A stretch of 64,000 nucleotides of DNA. Source: Viola odorata (Eukaryota > Streptophyta > Magnoliopsida > Malpighiales > Violaceae). How positions within the stretch are numbered: position 1 is the stretch's first letter; each line of letters begins with the position of its first letter. The stretch is from positions 27,949,475 to 28,013,474 of the forward strand of contig OY829545.1 in the NCBI GenBank assembly GCA_963691705.1. The letters run 5' to 3'. The notes beneath the pieces are model-generated. The model made no database searches. It was not told the DNA's origin and was given only the letters and a program-made list of their open reading frames with translations. The position numbers and the translations under genes were made by a program. Positions 51,769 through 62,910 of the stretch are shown here, piece by piece.

Positions 51769-54313
51769 GAACTCGTATTTCAAGAATATCGAGTCCATAT
51801 ATCTCTGAAAAACTGCTGGCGCATTTTTAAGGCCAAAGGAAAGAACATTCTACTCGAAATGTCCTTCTGAGCATGTAAATGCAGTCCACTGTTTAAACCA
51901 CTCTTCTAATTTTAACTGATTATATCCTGATTTAAGTCAAATTTACTAAAGATCTTTTTCTTTTGAATTAATCCTATTAGACTGTCTTTGTTTGGGATGT
52001 TATAAGCATCATCTATTGTATTATCATTTAGTCTTTTATAATTATAGACTATTCTAGCTTTTCCTCTTTTGATTTCACTGTGATTCCTTACTATAAATGC
52101 TGCTGATCTGTGTGGGCTGACTGATCTCTTTATTAATTCCTGTTTTAACATTTCAGGGATTTGTTTTCTAAATTCTTCTTTGTCTAAAGGGCTATAATCT
52201 ATATTTGTTGTTACTATCCTTATGTCAGGATTTTTAATCTGCATTTTTACTTCATAATTTACTTTACTTCTAGTGATATCTTCTCCTATTAATCCTAATT
52301 TTTCTAACCTTTGTATAATAGGATAGTTTTTATATTTTTTATATCTGGTCCTTTTTCTAAGTTTAGAGCTAATTCCTTTCCTAACATTGAATATGTTTCA
52401 TTTTCTATATATTCTTTTCTTTTTATTTCTGGTTTTAAAAAATCTAAAGTGGGTTTTCCACCACACTTTTCTGCTAACTCCGCTGTTTGTATATATTTAT
52501 TTGTTGGGAAAGTATATACATTTTTACTAATTGTTATGCTATTTCTAGCTATAGTAATACTACCATTTAAACTACATATGAAATTTAATCCTAATAAAAA
52601 GTCATTACTCTTTGTTTCTTCAGGGGCTATATTAATCTGTGGAATGTCGTATTTTATACTGTAATTCTGTGCAAAATCTATAAACTTTATTCCTAAGGCT
52701 TCTACTTGATGTGTGATAACCATTGTTCTTTGTTCAGCTGTTTTTGTAATTACTCTATATTGTAATTTTTTATGATATTTTAGTGGTATTAAGCTATATC
52801 CTACCATACTTTTTGAGCTTGCTGTGTCTAAAATAGCATTTAATTCTACAAAGGTGTTTGTATCTAACCAAAGTCTACATTTAAGGGTTATTAGGCTTGC
52901 TATACATTTACTAATAGTAAAAGCTGATTCTTCCTGAATTTGTTCTGTGAGATAACTAGATTCTGCATCTACTTGCTTCTTTTTCTCATGTTGGTTCTCA
53001 AGTTCTTTTACTCTATGTTTTAAGAGTTCTATTTCTACATCATGCCTTTTAATTTGTTCTTTAAGAGTTTCGTCTATTATATCTTTACGAGTATTATCTA
53101 TAACTTTTCCTGTTATATCTGTTTCTATTTGGAATAGTTTTCTAATACACATAAAACATATTTCTTTAAAACAATTATTACACTGGTATCTTCTATCTAT
53201 TGCTGGATATAGTCTGCAGTTATAACAACTTATATGGTTATTACCTCTGTTTCTAATCCATTCATGTATGCATTCTATATTTTCTACATTCTGTTCCCTA
53301 TTCATATAGGTATAAGTAATTTTTGTGCTAGTTTCCTGTTCATTTTCTGAAACTATACTGTATACTGATTCATTATCAGAATCTGTCTTGACATTTTCTA
53401 TTTCATATTCTCCTAATTGTTCTACTAGATTAGTTCTATCCATATTTTTGTGTTTGTTGGGACATCTATTTGCTAAATGTTGTGGATCTCCACAGATAAA
53501 ACATGTGCAATTTCTATCTCTAGGTTTTTTAACATATCTATTTTTATCTTTCCACGGTTTATCCTTCCTATATGACGTGCTTTTTCTAAGGAATTTTTTC
53601 TTTTTATCATAATATCCATATGCCTGTGGTGTATAAATAGCTGTTTTACAAAACGCCCAAGCTTGACGTTTTATCTGTTCTTGCATTGTAGCTTCTTTGC
53701 ATTTATCTTCTAATTTTTTAAATACGCATGTAATTCTAGGTCCTATTCCTAAGTCTACTATGTGACCACAATCTCTATTCCATTCTTCATGCATTGATCT
53801 ACCTAAATCGCCTGGAAGCTTTATGAAATATTTATTACATAAATCATCATCCATGGCTTTACCAGTTTGAGCTAGTAATCTGGCAAAATCTGAGCTAAAT
53901 TCTTTGATATATTTGAAATCTGTAATACTGAGTTGTTCTAAATTTCTGACTGCAGTATCCTGTATAAATGTATTTTCCTTTGCTGGGTCTACTCCTAACA
54001 ATAAAATTCTAATTTGACTTGTGAAATTATAGGGATTATCTCCTAATGATTTAATAGTGTTTATACTATCTGGATCCTTTAATTTTTTACTTTGCCAAAT
54101 ACCTAAGGCTGTTGGTCCTAATGTTGTTTCTAAATAGGAAAACATATCTATATCATCTCTTTTATTGGTTTCCCAATTTCTAACTACTGTTTGTTCCCAT
54201 ACTAGTATTTCGTCTGGCCATAACTGAGGACTCTGTTGTTCTATTAATAGCATATTTGAACTATACAATTTTCCTATTGGCATTCTTGCCCCTCTTCCTT
54301 TGAAGTTTGGCAT
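51769..54313 (-). pseudogene. Inverted coat protein - zinc knuckle - protease - RT fragment
   Basis: Read right to left: coat protein core (669-codon frame 54313-52304), a zinc knuckle CFICGDPQHLANRC at about residue 270, a second Cys-rich region (C-x2-C and C-x2-C pairs, about 345-395), coiled coil, then an aspartic-protease-like domain (LDTASSKSMVG at about 490). The frame shifts near 52320 and continues as the start of RT (..RIVYNYKRLN.., then FDL), shifts again near 51935 and meets a stop near 51855 shortly before the junction at 51768. The YxDD core and RNase H are missing. The right end, 54313-53855, duplicates 55785-56240 in inverted orientation. Confidence 0.82.
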
Positions 54314-54393
54314 TCTCTAGAAGATACACTTCTTCTAGATTCTTTATAATTTACCCTTATAAAGAATCTAGAAGAAGTGTATCTTCTAGAGAA
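54313..54393. repeat. Perfect palindrome at a viral rearrangement junction
   Basis: Two arms of 37 nt (54313-54349 and 54357-54393) are exact reverse complements, separated by TTTACCC. The sequence is the N-terminal polyprotein coding region facing an inverted piece of itself, at the point where the inverted coat-protein fragment meets the next forward fragment. Confidence 0.95.
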
Positions 54394-56247
54394 GAGGTTA
54401 ACAATTCATTTTTAGGAAGAGTATTTAGTAGAGGGTCAGGCAGTAACAGTTCAGAAACAGTAGTTCAATTAGAGGAAGAAATAGATGTAGAAAGAAACTT
54501 AGAAATATATAACAATGAGCAATTAGATGCTCTAAATCCTAGAACTTTATACAGAGTAGGACCTCTAAATATAAACACAGTACTTATTAGAAGTAATAGA
54601 GAAGAGAGTCTAAGGGTAGTAGATACCGCAGAAACAATAGATCTATTTACACCAGAAATGATAAATAAAATAAAGAAAACAGGGAAAATGTTTGCACACG
54701 TAGGATTAGTAGTAATAGGAATAAAAGGATTAGGAAGAAAAGAACTAGGAACTAAAGTTTTAGTTTTAATATTAGATAAATCATGGAAAACAGATGTCAA
54801 GAAAGCAACCATAGCAGGAATGGAAGTAGACCTTAGTCAAAACTGTGCACTTTTTTATTGTGCGCCAGCAATACTAAAAGATATCAGAGATTTAAAAAAC
54901 CTAAAAATAGGACTATCAACAAAAGGCTATGAAGACTACAAAGGAAATAATCTAGTAATTAGTATAGGAATTCTAGGAAAGGCTAGTAATAGATCAGGAA
55001 TGAATTATAATATTAATATAGAAGGAATTGTAGAAAACTTAGCAAGTCGTGGTATAAGGATGATAGATCCAGTTAAAATAGATGCAGAAGAATTAGCAGG
55101 ATTAGAATGGCCTCTAAAAGAATTTACAGACACGACAGAAAAAATTTTAGTACCAGAAAAAAGTGTGATATATGAGGATAAAGATGGTAACTATAGCATG
55201 AGATTTAATAATTATGTAGAAAAAGAACCAACCAAAGAAGATGATAGTGATCAAGAAGCCAGTATGATGAATGCAGATTTAGGAGAACCAGTATATGATA
55301 CAGACGGTGAACTAGATCCTATATATGATACAGAAAATGAAGAAATAGGAGATCTTATAGGGTACGGTTTATATGAAGAACTAGGCGAAGAAGCGGAAGA
55401 ATTAGAAGAAGTAGCTGGTTTTAAAACAGAAGAAGTTCAAAAGACATTTGACCAAATAGTTAATAAAAAATTTACAGAAACCAACCTACAAGAACAAGTT
55501 GACGACATGGTAATAGAATGTATGACAGAATTAGGGTTAGAATATGAAGAGGCTTATAACAAGCTAAATGAAGTGTTTAACCTACCATTAGTAACAGACA
55601 TAGTCAATGGGAAAATAGTAATTAGTGATTTTTACAAACCAGAAGTTAGTTTTATGGATCAAAATATAGACTCAAGAGGAATAAAAAGACCTAAACCTGA
55701 GTTCGTGACACCTGGAACAGCAGGAACAGAAATGTTAGGTAGAGAACCTTGGACACCTGCTACGGCAGTATACCAGGGAGAGTCAAACTTCAAAGGAAGA
55801 GGGGCAAGAATGCCAATAGGAAAATTGTATAGTTCAAATATGCTATTAATAGAACAACAGAGTCCTCAGTTATGGCCAGACGAAATACTAGTATGGGAAC
55901 AAACAGTAGTTAGAAATTGGGAAACCAATAAAAGAGATGATATAGATATGTTTTCCTATTTAGAAACAACATTAGGACCAACAGCCTTAGGTATTTGGCA
56001 AAGTAAAAAATTAAAGGATCCAGATAGTATAAACACTATTAAATCATTAGGAGATAATCCCTATAATTTCACAAGTCAAATTAGAATTTTATTGTTAGGA
56101 GTAGACCCAGCAAAGGAAAATACATTTATACAGGATACTGCAGTCAGAAATTTAGAACAACTCAGTATTACAGATTTCAAATATATCAAAGAATTTAGCT
56201 CAGATTTTGCCAGATTACTAGCTCAAACTGGTAAAGTCGGGTCCTAA
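54357..56247 (+). pseudogene. Movement protein plus N-terminal coat protein, viral polyprotein fragment
   Basis: Continuous frame of about 630 codons. The first ~90 residues equal the fragment at 51470-51760. Next is a 30K-superfamily movement-protein domain (about residues 115-260): GLVVIGIKGLG, MEVDLSQNCALFY and the following glycine-rich strand. A long acidic linker follows, then the start of the coat protein (from about residue 510). The frame stops at 56247 where the sequence switches to inverted promoter DNA. Movement proteins tubulate plasmodesmata for cell-to-cell spread. The fragment lacks a viral start codon of its own after the palindrome and lacks the coat-protein C-terminus. Confidence 0.85.
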
Positions 56248-56325
56248 TTTAAAGTAGAAAAAGTAAAGTGATTACAATAATTACATCCTGCCAAAAGACA
56301 GGCGGCTGGTGGACAGCTGTTTTAC
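56247..56325 (-). repeat. Inverted copy of the viral promoter-upstream segment
   Basis: Reverse complement of about 50270-50350 (from AAACAGCTGTCCACCAGCCG to CTACTTTAAATTAGGAC). It ends the recognisable viral DNA. Confidence 0.9.
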
Positions 56326-56326
56326 A

Positions 56327-56470
56327 TCTAGGGATGGCAACGGGTATCCATACCCGGATACCCGCCCATACCCATAGCTGTTTGACCGGGTAATACCCAT
56401 ACCCTTTCGGGTATAACCAGGTATGATACCCGAAAATACCCGAAAATACCCGAACGAGTATATGTATTTT
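56327..56470. mobile_element. hAT-like terminus with GGGTATACCCG sub-repeats
   Basis: It begins CTAGGGATGGCAACGGGTAT and is followed by many GGGTA/TACCC repeats. The TAGGGATGGCAA end is, from memory, common for plant hAT elements. It abuts the inverted viral promoter piece. The matching right end was not found. Confidence 0.45.
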
Positions 56471-56915
56471 TTGTTGATTTTTCCAGCTTCCACTTCGACT
56501 TCCACACCTTCTCGTGCCCCACTTCGCCGTCTCCATCTTCTCCGACCAGTACGAAGCCCCTCACCCTCACCCTCGCCGTCTCCTTCTTCTCCGACCAGAA
56601 CCCTCGCCGCCTCGCCTCTCCTTCTTCTCCTTCTTCTCCGACCAGAACCATTCTCCATATGGGCATCAAATTTAATCACTTTCAATGAGCAAAAGGTAAT
56701 GCTGCCCCTCTTCCTCCGCTTTTAATTGCAGATTCAATCAAGTTTATTGCTTCCTCTCCACCACATTTGTTCCTTCATTATTTATTCAGTTGCAAACCTA
56801 AGTTTTCAAGTTTCAGGGTAGCGAATTAATATGATCAATTGCTGTGTTCCTTCTGAACTTGATTCTCATTTTTTTTTGCTCTGTTTTTCGTTGGGTCTTG
56901 TTTGTTTTAGGTAAC
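56471..56915. other. Intervening DNA with Pro/Ser-type C/T-rich stretch
   Basis: The segment 56500-56660 repeats 'tctccttcttctccgaccag' and similar text two to three times. The rest is T-rich. No protein recognised. Confidence 0.4.
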
Positions 56916-57412
56916 TGATAACAATTAAGACAATCCTGAGGGCATTTCTGTAATTATGACCCCTACCGAGGATGGAATCCTATAGCCCTATCGGACATCT
57001 AAGATATCGCTGCTAGACTATGAGGTGTTTTCTGGGATGGTCGACATCAGCGGGGGGAGGTCTCACGCGTCTCTACACGCACGACATCATCCCATCCCAG
57101 GGCAGCCACGACACCATCCACAGAGTTATCGCCCCCGGTACCCTCCTCGGAGGCATCGCCCGTGACGTCAGATCCAGGTATCGCCCGTGACGTCAGCCCA
57201 GATATCGCCCGTGACGTCATCCAGAGCGTTATCTCTCCCGGATATCGCCCCCGACGGCTTATTAATACCTCCTCATTTTAAAACATCAAGCATCGGAGTG
57301 TCTACGCCGGAGCCCCCCCTCCGGTGCTTTGCAGGTGTATCCGACGTCATCTACAGCGACTCTGACCAACAGTAGTCATCGTCCCGATCGTCTCAAAGAT
57401 TGAATCTTATCA
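56916..57412 (+). repeat. 5' LTR of the Tat element
   Basis: It begins TGATAA and ends TTATCA (inverted ends), 497 bp, directly before the PBS. The left boundary rests on the TG..CA rule and the 6-bp inverted ends, since the other LTR is outside the window. It contains repeated ATATCGCCCGTGACGTCA phrases at 57120-57250. Confidence 0.7.
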
Positions 57413-57434
57413 AATTGGTGCTTTCATTGAGAGC
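57413..57434 (+). other. Primer-binding site of the Tat element
   Basis: AATTGGTGCTTTCATTGAGA follows the LTR end at once. TTGGTGCTTTCATTGAGAGC is the form I recall next to LTRs of RIRE2/Tat-type plant elements. Confidence 0.7.
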
Positions 57435-57498
57435 CTTGGTCCATTAAGTGAGCGTCCTTAATAGCCAAGCTCTGTTTTACCCGAAAATCTGAACGATC

Positions 57499-58685
57499 AT
57501 GACTTCTGAGTCGGAGCCGGCGCGACCCTCATCCTCTAATATTCCTTTTTGATCCGTAGACAGTTATTCCATTTTGCTACTGCTGATCTTTCTGTAACAG
57601 CGCACCAAATCACTCTGGAATCTCCGGATCTTTCGGCCAGGTCGGCAGGGGAAGCCCCCTCCTCTCAAACGATCATTTTGTTATCCCAGATGGCGGGATC
57701 TAGCTTTTCTACTCCTCCTCCGAGGGGATTTGTGTTGAATAGCGCAGACCACCCTTTTGCGAGTGAAATAGCGGCCCGTCGTTCTCGGTTGGAATACTTG
57801 ACTGAAATGGCTGGAAGAATCACACCTGAGGTTTCTGGGTCGAGCGTCCCTCCCCGTGTCATGTTCACGCCATCTATTGTCACCGAGCGGCCCTTGTCAC
57901 CGTTGTTACAGGGAAACCTCCAGCCGATTTTGCCTACAACAGGTACCCCGATTAGTTTTGTGCAACTCCCTCAAGGACGAGTGGAGCCTTATGTGCCACA
58001 GGTGCCATGAGTTCCCATCCTTCAGGAAGATCGACACCTTGATGAGGTTAGAAATCGTTGGGACGGTCGAAGGGAAGGAGCGGATAGAGATTTATCTCCC
58101 GAGTGCAGTGAAAGATCCAGTAGTAGAAGATATCGAACTCGTTCGCCTAGGAGCCGCAGCCAGTCTTCTAGGCGACATCCTACGCCAGATCCGCGGAATC
58201 AGAGGTGTCATGCAAAAATATCTCCCTCGCACCATGCGCGTGAAATCCTTGATGACACATAGCCGTCGTATAAGGCGTCATAAGGTCAGCCGACATGTGA
58301 AGCTTCCCACTGAGACTTATGACGGCACCAGAGATCCCATTTCCCACATCAATAAGGTGAGAGATTTTGTTCAATTTCAGACTCACACTGATGCGGCGTT
58401 ATGCCAAATATTTGTTATGACACTTTCAGGAGTTGCGCGTCTCTGGTTTGAGGGCCTTTCTGGCGGATTTATTAGCAACTTCTCACAATTGGAATCTAAG
58501 TTTTGGAGCAGATTCAGTATAGCAATTCCAATCAGGAAATCCGCCGCCGCGTTATTTGACATACGTCGAATGCCTCAAGAAACTCTGAAGGAATTTCTCA
58601 ATCGATTCGATCTGGAAATGTCACTAACGCCGTTACCATTGATTTCGCTATAGAAGCCCTGAAAAGGAATTGCCGTTATGGTAAA
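57499..58685 (+). pseudogene. Tat gag, N-terminal and core, frame-broken
   Basis: A likely start is ATG at 57499 (MTSESEPARPSSSNIPF), but that frame stops after 17 codons. Coding continues in other frames: 57549-58010, then 57856-58653 with the Retrotrans_gag core (YDGTRDPISHINKVRDF, ..LSGVARLWFEGL, ..ETLKEFLNRFDLEM). At least three frameshifts or stops interrupt it. Gag forms the particle shell. Confidence 0.75.
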
Positions 58686-60263
58686 TTGAAAGATGCACTG
58701 ATGGTGGACCCTCCAGTGACATTAGACGCGTTAAGACTTAAAGCCCATAATTACGCGAAAATGGAAGAAGAGGAAAACAGAGATAGAGCCTATAACATGC
58801 CGCCCGAGGCGCCTCTAATTCCTAACGCTCCTGCAATTACCATTCCTGACGATCGCTTCATCGACGATTATGCTCAGCGGAAAGATCATATTCCCAAAAC
58901 CTCCAGTAGGCGGAAAGGTAACTCTTCAAAGGGAAAGCCTGGTAATTCCCCTACTCAGTGTCAAGGAGATCCTTCTAAAGGTCGGATGTACGACCCTGAT
59001 TTCCCTTCCCTTAATCTACCAAGGGCGGAGATTTTAGCGATAGTGGAGCAGCGAAACCTTCCCATCCGTTACCCTGCGCCTGTGAAGCCTGGAGTGCTTC
59101 TAGGGAGAAGAGAAAATGCTTACTACAAGTTTCACAAAGCCAGGGGGCACTCCACAGAAGTATGTAGAGAATTGAAATCGGCGATAGAACGTTTGGTGAA
59201 AGAAGGTTACTTGGGAGAATTCGCCGCCAAAGTAAGAGAAGATGCCAGAAACAATCCCACGAAAAGGATGGCAGACGACCGACAAGTACCCCCTCACGTC
59301 CCAGAGAAGGATAATATTCCTGGAGGGAGAGGTAAAGAAGCTTTCACAGTAGATGACGAGGACTTCCCTATGATTAACATCATAGCGGGAGGGACTCCTT
59401 ATATGGACGGATCAGAGCAATTGACAACCGCGTTAGGAGATAAACGCAAACGGGATGGCGCGCTAAAGAAAGGTGAAGCGATAAGCATCCTAGATCGCAT
59501 GATATTAGCCTTCTCAGAGGAAGATGAAAAAGGCGTTGTCTATCCGCGTAATGATGCGTTGGTGGTTACGCCCATCATCGCCAGTCACGGAGTCAGAAGA
59601 ACTCTTGTTGATAACAGGAGTGCGGTGAACCTCTTCTCGTTAGAGGCCTACAATCTCATGAAACGACCCGACAACGAGTTAACACCGTGCAAGAAACCCA
59701 TAATTGGAGTGGACGGGGTCCCGATCCCTGTCACAGGGATAACTACTTTGCCCGTGTACTTTAGAGAAGACACCTCCAAGCGATCGGAGGATCTGTTATT
59801 CCTTGTCGTGGACTTAAACTTGCCCTACAATTTCATACTCGGGCGACCTTTCCTCAACCGCTTTGGAGCGGTGATATCTCAGAAGCATCTGAAGATGAAA
59901 TACCCCTCTTGGGACAGAGTGGTATCGATAAAAGGCAACCAAAAATTGGCGACTGAATGCTACCTGCTCATGACTCAAAAGAGTTGCGATAGGTATGTAT
60001 GTATAACGGTGGACCCGTACGAGCAGGGTGATGAGAAGCGCGCTCAACCTCTGGATAAAATGGTGCCCGTACCAGTTATCGGTATAGAAGGATCAAGCTT
60101 CCTAGTCAGCGAAAAGCTCAGTCCAGCGGAAAACCTTCAATTAGCCCGGTTATTGAACAAATGTCAAGGAGAGTTCGCGTGGAAACCCGCAGACATGTCG
60201 GGTATATCACGCGAAATAGCAGAACACCGGCTCAATGTTGACCTTGGCGTCAGGCCGGTTTAG
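58686..60263 (+). CDS. Tat gag C-terminus and aspartic protease
   Basis: 525 codons open. The first part is gag C-terminal sequence, with an HxxxGHxTExC-like YYKFHKARGHSTEVC motif at about 135-150. The protease lies at about 290-400: LVDNRSAVNLF holds the catalytic Asp, but Arg stands where Gly usually follows, which may inactivate it; the second conserved block NFILGRPFLNRFGAVIS follows. The frame ends at a TAG (60261) just before RT, in ..VDLGVRPV, so RT is cut off from it here. Confidence 0.78.
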   Translation: MKDALMVDPPVTLDALRLKAHNYAKMEEEENRDRAYNMPPEAPLIPNAPAITIPDDRFIDDYAQRKDHIPKTSSRRKGNSSKGKPGNSPTQCQGDPSKGRMYDPDFPSLNLPRAEILAIVEQRNLPIRYPAPVKPGVLLGRRENAYYKFHKARGHSTEVCRELKSAIERLVKEGYLGEFAAKVREDARNNPTKRMADDRQVPPHVPEKDNIPGGRGKEAFTVDDEDFPMINIIAGGTPYMDGSEQLTTALGDKRKRDGALKKGEAISILDRMILAFSEEDEKGVVYPRNDALVVTPIIASHGVRRTLVDNRSAVNLFSLEAYNLMKRPDNELTPCKKPIIGVDGVPIPVTGITTLPVYFREDTSKRSEDLLFLVVDLNLPYNFILGRPFLNRFGAVISQKHLKMKYPSWDRVVSIKGNQKLATECYLLMTQKSCDRYVCITVDPYEQGDEKRAQPLDKMVPVPVIGIEGSSFLVSEKLSPAENLQLARLLNKCQGEFAWKPADMSGISREIAEHRLNVDLGVRPV

Positions 60264-60314
60264 CAAAAGCGGTGCGCGTTCTCTACAGAAAAAGCTTTAG
60301 CCGTTGATAAAGAA

Positions 60315-61722
60315 GTGACAAAGCTCCTTGACGCAGGGTTCATCCGCGAAGTTCAATACCCTACTTGGTTAGCCAACCCAGTTCTTGTTCCTAAGCCCAA
60401 TGGAGACTGGCGCATGTGTATCGACTTTACCGATTTGAATGATGCTTGCCCTAAGGATTGCTACCCGCTTCCTCGTATTGACCAATTAGTCGATCAGACT
60501 GCCGGGTACGCATATTTGAGTTCACTTGACGCTAACTCCGGATACCACCAAATTCCCATGGCCGTTGAAGATGAAGAAAAGACTGCCTTCATCACTCCTA
60601 AGGCCACTTACTGTTACACGACGATGCCGTTTGGGCTGAAGAACGCTGGGGCGACGTTCCAACGTATGGCAAACAAGATATTCGAAGAACAGATAGGGAG
60701 GAATGTGGAAGCATACGTTGATGATATATTGGTGAAGAGCGCGAACTTTCAGGATCACTTGCAGGATCTGAAAGAAGTCTTTAACGTGATGAAAAGGCAC
60801 AGCATGAAACTGAACCCCCGAAAATGCATGTTTGCGTTTCAGATAGGAAAATTCCTGGGCTATGTAGTCAGCCAAAAAGGAATTCAGCCTAACCCATCAA
60901 TGATTAAAGCCATACAAGACATGATATCTCCAAGAACCGTTAAGGAGGAACAAAGGCTAACAGGGCGCGTTATCGCCCTAGGGCGATTTATTTCCAAACA
61001 AGGCGAGAAGTGTCTCCCTTTTTTCAAAGTCATACGCAAGAAAGCACCGTTCGGGTGGACCCCGGAATGTGAAGAGGCGTTCGTTAGCCTAAAAGATTAC
61101 CTATCGTCTGACCTACTGCTGACAAGGCCAGAGCCGAGTGATACTTTATATTTATACCTCGACGATGCTGACGAAGTGGTTAGTGCCGTCCTCGTTCATG
61201 ACGATAGCCACGCCCACCACCCTGTATATTTTGTAAGTCACTTTTTGAAAGATGCGGAGCTGCGATACGCCCGAATTGAGAAAATAGCGTTCGCACTAAT
61301 ACAAGCCACTCGAAAAATGGGCAGATACTTCCAGTCCTATCCCATTATCATGCTTACAGACCAACCTCTGAAGAGAATATTTCGAAAGCCTGAGTCCTCA
61401 GGAAGAATGTTAATCTGGGCGCTCGAACTCGAGCAGTACGGACTGAGGTATCAGTCCCGACCGTCCGTGAAGGCCCAAATTCTGGCAGACTTTATCGCGG
61501 AATGCACCTTTACAGAAGATCCATTAACAGATGTACCCGAAGAGGAGTGGGGCGACATGGATCTCCCGTTTCCGGAAACTTATACGGACCTCTGGATCAT
61601 TCATGTAGATGGAGCTAAAAACCAAGAGTTGGCTGGAGCCGGAGTCTTCATAAATGGGCCGCACGATATGCAAATACGGTACGCCATCCGAATTCTGCAG
61701 CCGTTATCCAATAACGCGGCGG
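60315..61722 (+). CDS. Tat reverse transcriptase, RNase H and start of second RNase H
   Basis: RT motifs in order: GFIREVQYPTWLANPVLVPK, DLNDACPKDCYPLPRID, the MPFGLKNAGATFQR block and the catalytic YVDD (about 60717-60728). The Ty3-type RNase H follows (PFGWTPECEEAF.., ..YLYLDDADEVVSAVLV..). The second, archaeal-like RNase H begins at WIIHVDGAKNQ (about 61600) and is cut at 61722 by a tandem duplication, after which the frame continues only to 61808 in wrong phase. Confidence 0.88.
60987..61722 (+). repeat. 736-bp tandem duplication in pol, copy 1
   Basis: From TTTATTTCCAAACAAGGCG (in RNase H lead-in) to ..AACGCGGCGG in the second RNase H. It is repeated directly at 61723-62458 with about 3% difference by eye. 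736 is not a multiple of three, so the join shifts the frame. Confidence 0.93.
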
Positions 61723-62898
61723 TTTATTTCCAAACAAGGCGAGAAGTGTCTCCCTTTTTTCAAAGTCATACGCAAGAAAGCACCGTTCGGGTGGACCCCA
61801 GAATATGAAGAGGCGTTCGTTAGCCTAAAAGATTACCTATCGTCTGGCCTACTACTGACAAGGCCAGAGCCGGGTGATACTTTATATTTATACCTCGGCG
61901 ATGCTGACGAAGTTGTTAGTGCCGTCCTCGTTCGCGACGATAGCCACGCCTACCACCCTGTATATTTTGTAAGTCACGTTCTGAAAGATGCGGAGCTGCG
62001 ATACGCCCGAATTGAGAAAATAGCGTTCGCACTAATACAAGCCACTCGAAAAATGGGCAGATACTTCCAGTCCTATCCCGTTATCGTGCTTACAGACCAA
62101 CCTCTGAAGAGAATATTTCGAAAGCCTGAGTCCTCAGGAAGAATTTTAATCTGGGCGCTCAAACTCGAGCAGTACGGGCTGAGGTATCAGTCCCGACCAT
62201 CCGTGAAGGCCCAAATTCAGGCAGACTTTATCGCGGAATGCACCTTTACAGAAGATCCATTAATAGATGTACCCGAAGAGGAGTGGGGTGACATGAATCT
62301 CCCATTTCCAGAAACTTATACGGACCTCTGGATCATTCATGTAGATGGAGCTAAAAACCAAGAGTTGGTTGGAGCCGGAGTCTTCATAAATGGGCCGCAC
62401 GATATGCGAATACGGTACGCCATTCGAATTCTGCAGCCGTTATCCAATAACGCGGCGGAGTACGAGGCATTACTAGCCGGACTCAGGATAGGGAGAAGCC
62501 TTTCTTCCAAAGGTAGGCACGATATCGGAAGAACAGGAGACCTGCGTCTAAAAATTTATGGTGACTCCAAACTGGTAATTGACCAGGTCTCGGGGCACTC
62601 TCAAGCCCGGGAGCCCATCATGATCCAATACCTCGCCAAGGTGAAACGAGAGCTGTTAGAAATAAAGAAAGAAAGCATGCAAGTCAGCTTTAAGCATGTT
62701 CCCCGGGAGGACAATGCTGAAGCTGATAATCTCGCCAAGCTGGCTGCGAACCCGGAAGCGTCCATACCCAAAAGAGTGTATTACCGTGAATTATCTGTAC
62801 CTTCCTTCATGGAAGAGCAAGCGTCTCTGTGTGTGGAAGAACTCGAGAATGACTGGCGGGTCCCCGTAATCAAATACTTGAAAAGAAGAGGGTGCTGA
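61723..62898 (+). CDS. Duplicated RNase H and complete second RNase H of the Tat element
   Basis: Copy 2 of the duplication (61723-62458) repeats the connecting region and RNase H, and here the second RNase H is complete: WIIHVDGAKNQELVGAGVF, AEYEALLAGLRIG, IYGDSKLVIDQVSG and the D-rich end (..REDNAEADNLAKLAAN). The dual RNase H is diagnostic of Tat elements. The frame ends at 62898 just before integrase, which is in another frame. Confidence 0.85.
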   Translation, partial: FISKQGEKCLPFFKVIRKKAPFGWTPEYEEAFVSLKDYLSSGLLLTRPEPGDTLYLYLGDADEVVSAVLVRDDSHAYHPVYFVSHVLKDAELRYARIEKIAFALIQATRKMGRYFQSYPVIVLTDQPLKRIFRKPESSGRILIWALKLEQYGLRYQSRPSVKAQIQADFIAECTFTEDPLIDVPEEEWGDMNLPFPETYTDLWIIHVDGAKNQELVGAGVFINGPHDMRIRYAIRILQPLSNNAAEYEALLAGLRIGRSLSSKGRHDIGRTGDLRLKIYGDSKLVIDQVSGHSQAREPIMIQYLAKVKRELLEIKKESMQVSFKHVPREDNAEADNLAKLAANPEASIPKRVYYRELSVPSFMEEQASLCVEELENDWRVPVIKYLKRRGC

Positions 62899-62910
62899 GA
62901 TAGGCAGCTT

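Larger units (their letters stand above)
48115..56325. mobile_element. Endogenous caulimovirid (pararetrovirus) locus, rearranged
   Basis: About 8.2 kb of plant pararetrovirus sequence in at least six pieces of both orientations, with several segments present twice. The parts seen are viroplasmin-like ORF, promoter/leader, PBS, a short coiled-coil ORF, movement protein, coat protein with zinc knuckle, protease and the beginning of RT; RNase H is not seen. The gene content resembles caulimovirids that have both a fused MP-CP-protease-RT frame and a viroplasmin gene. I cannot assign a genus. Stops, frameshifts and inversions show that no single copy here is complete. Confidence 0.88.

Noticed and set aside
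56281..56685. Arg/Glu-rich and Pro/Ser-rich frames
   Set aside because: Lie in hAT sub-terminal repeats and a C/T-rich tract.
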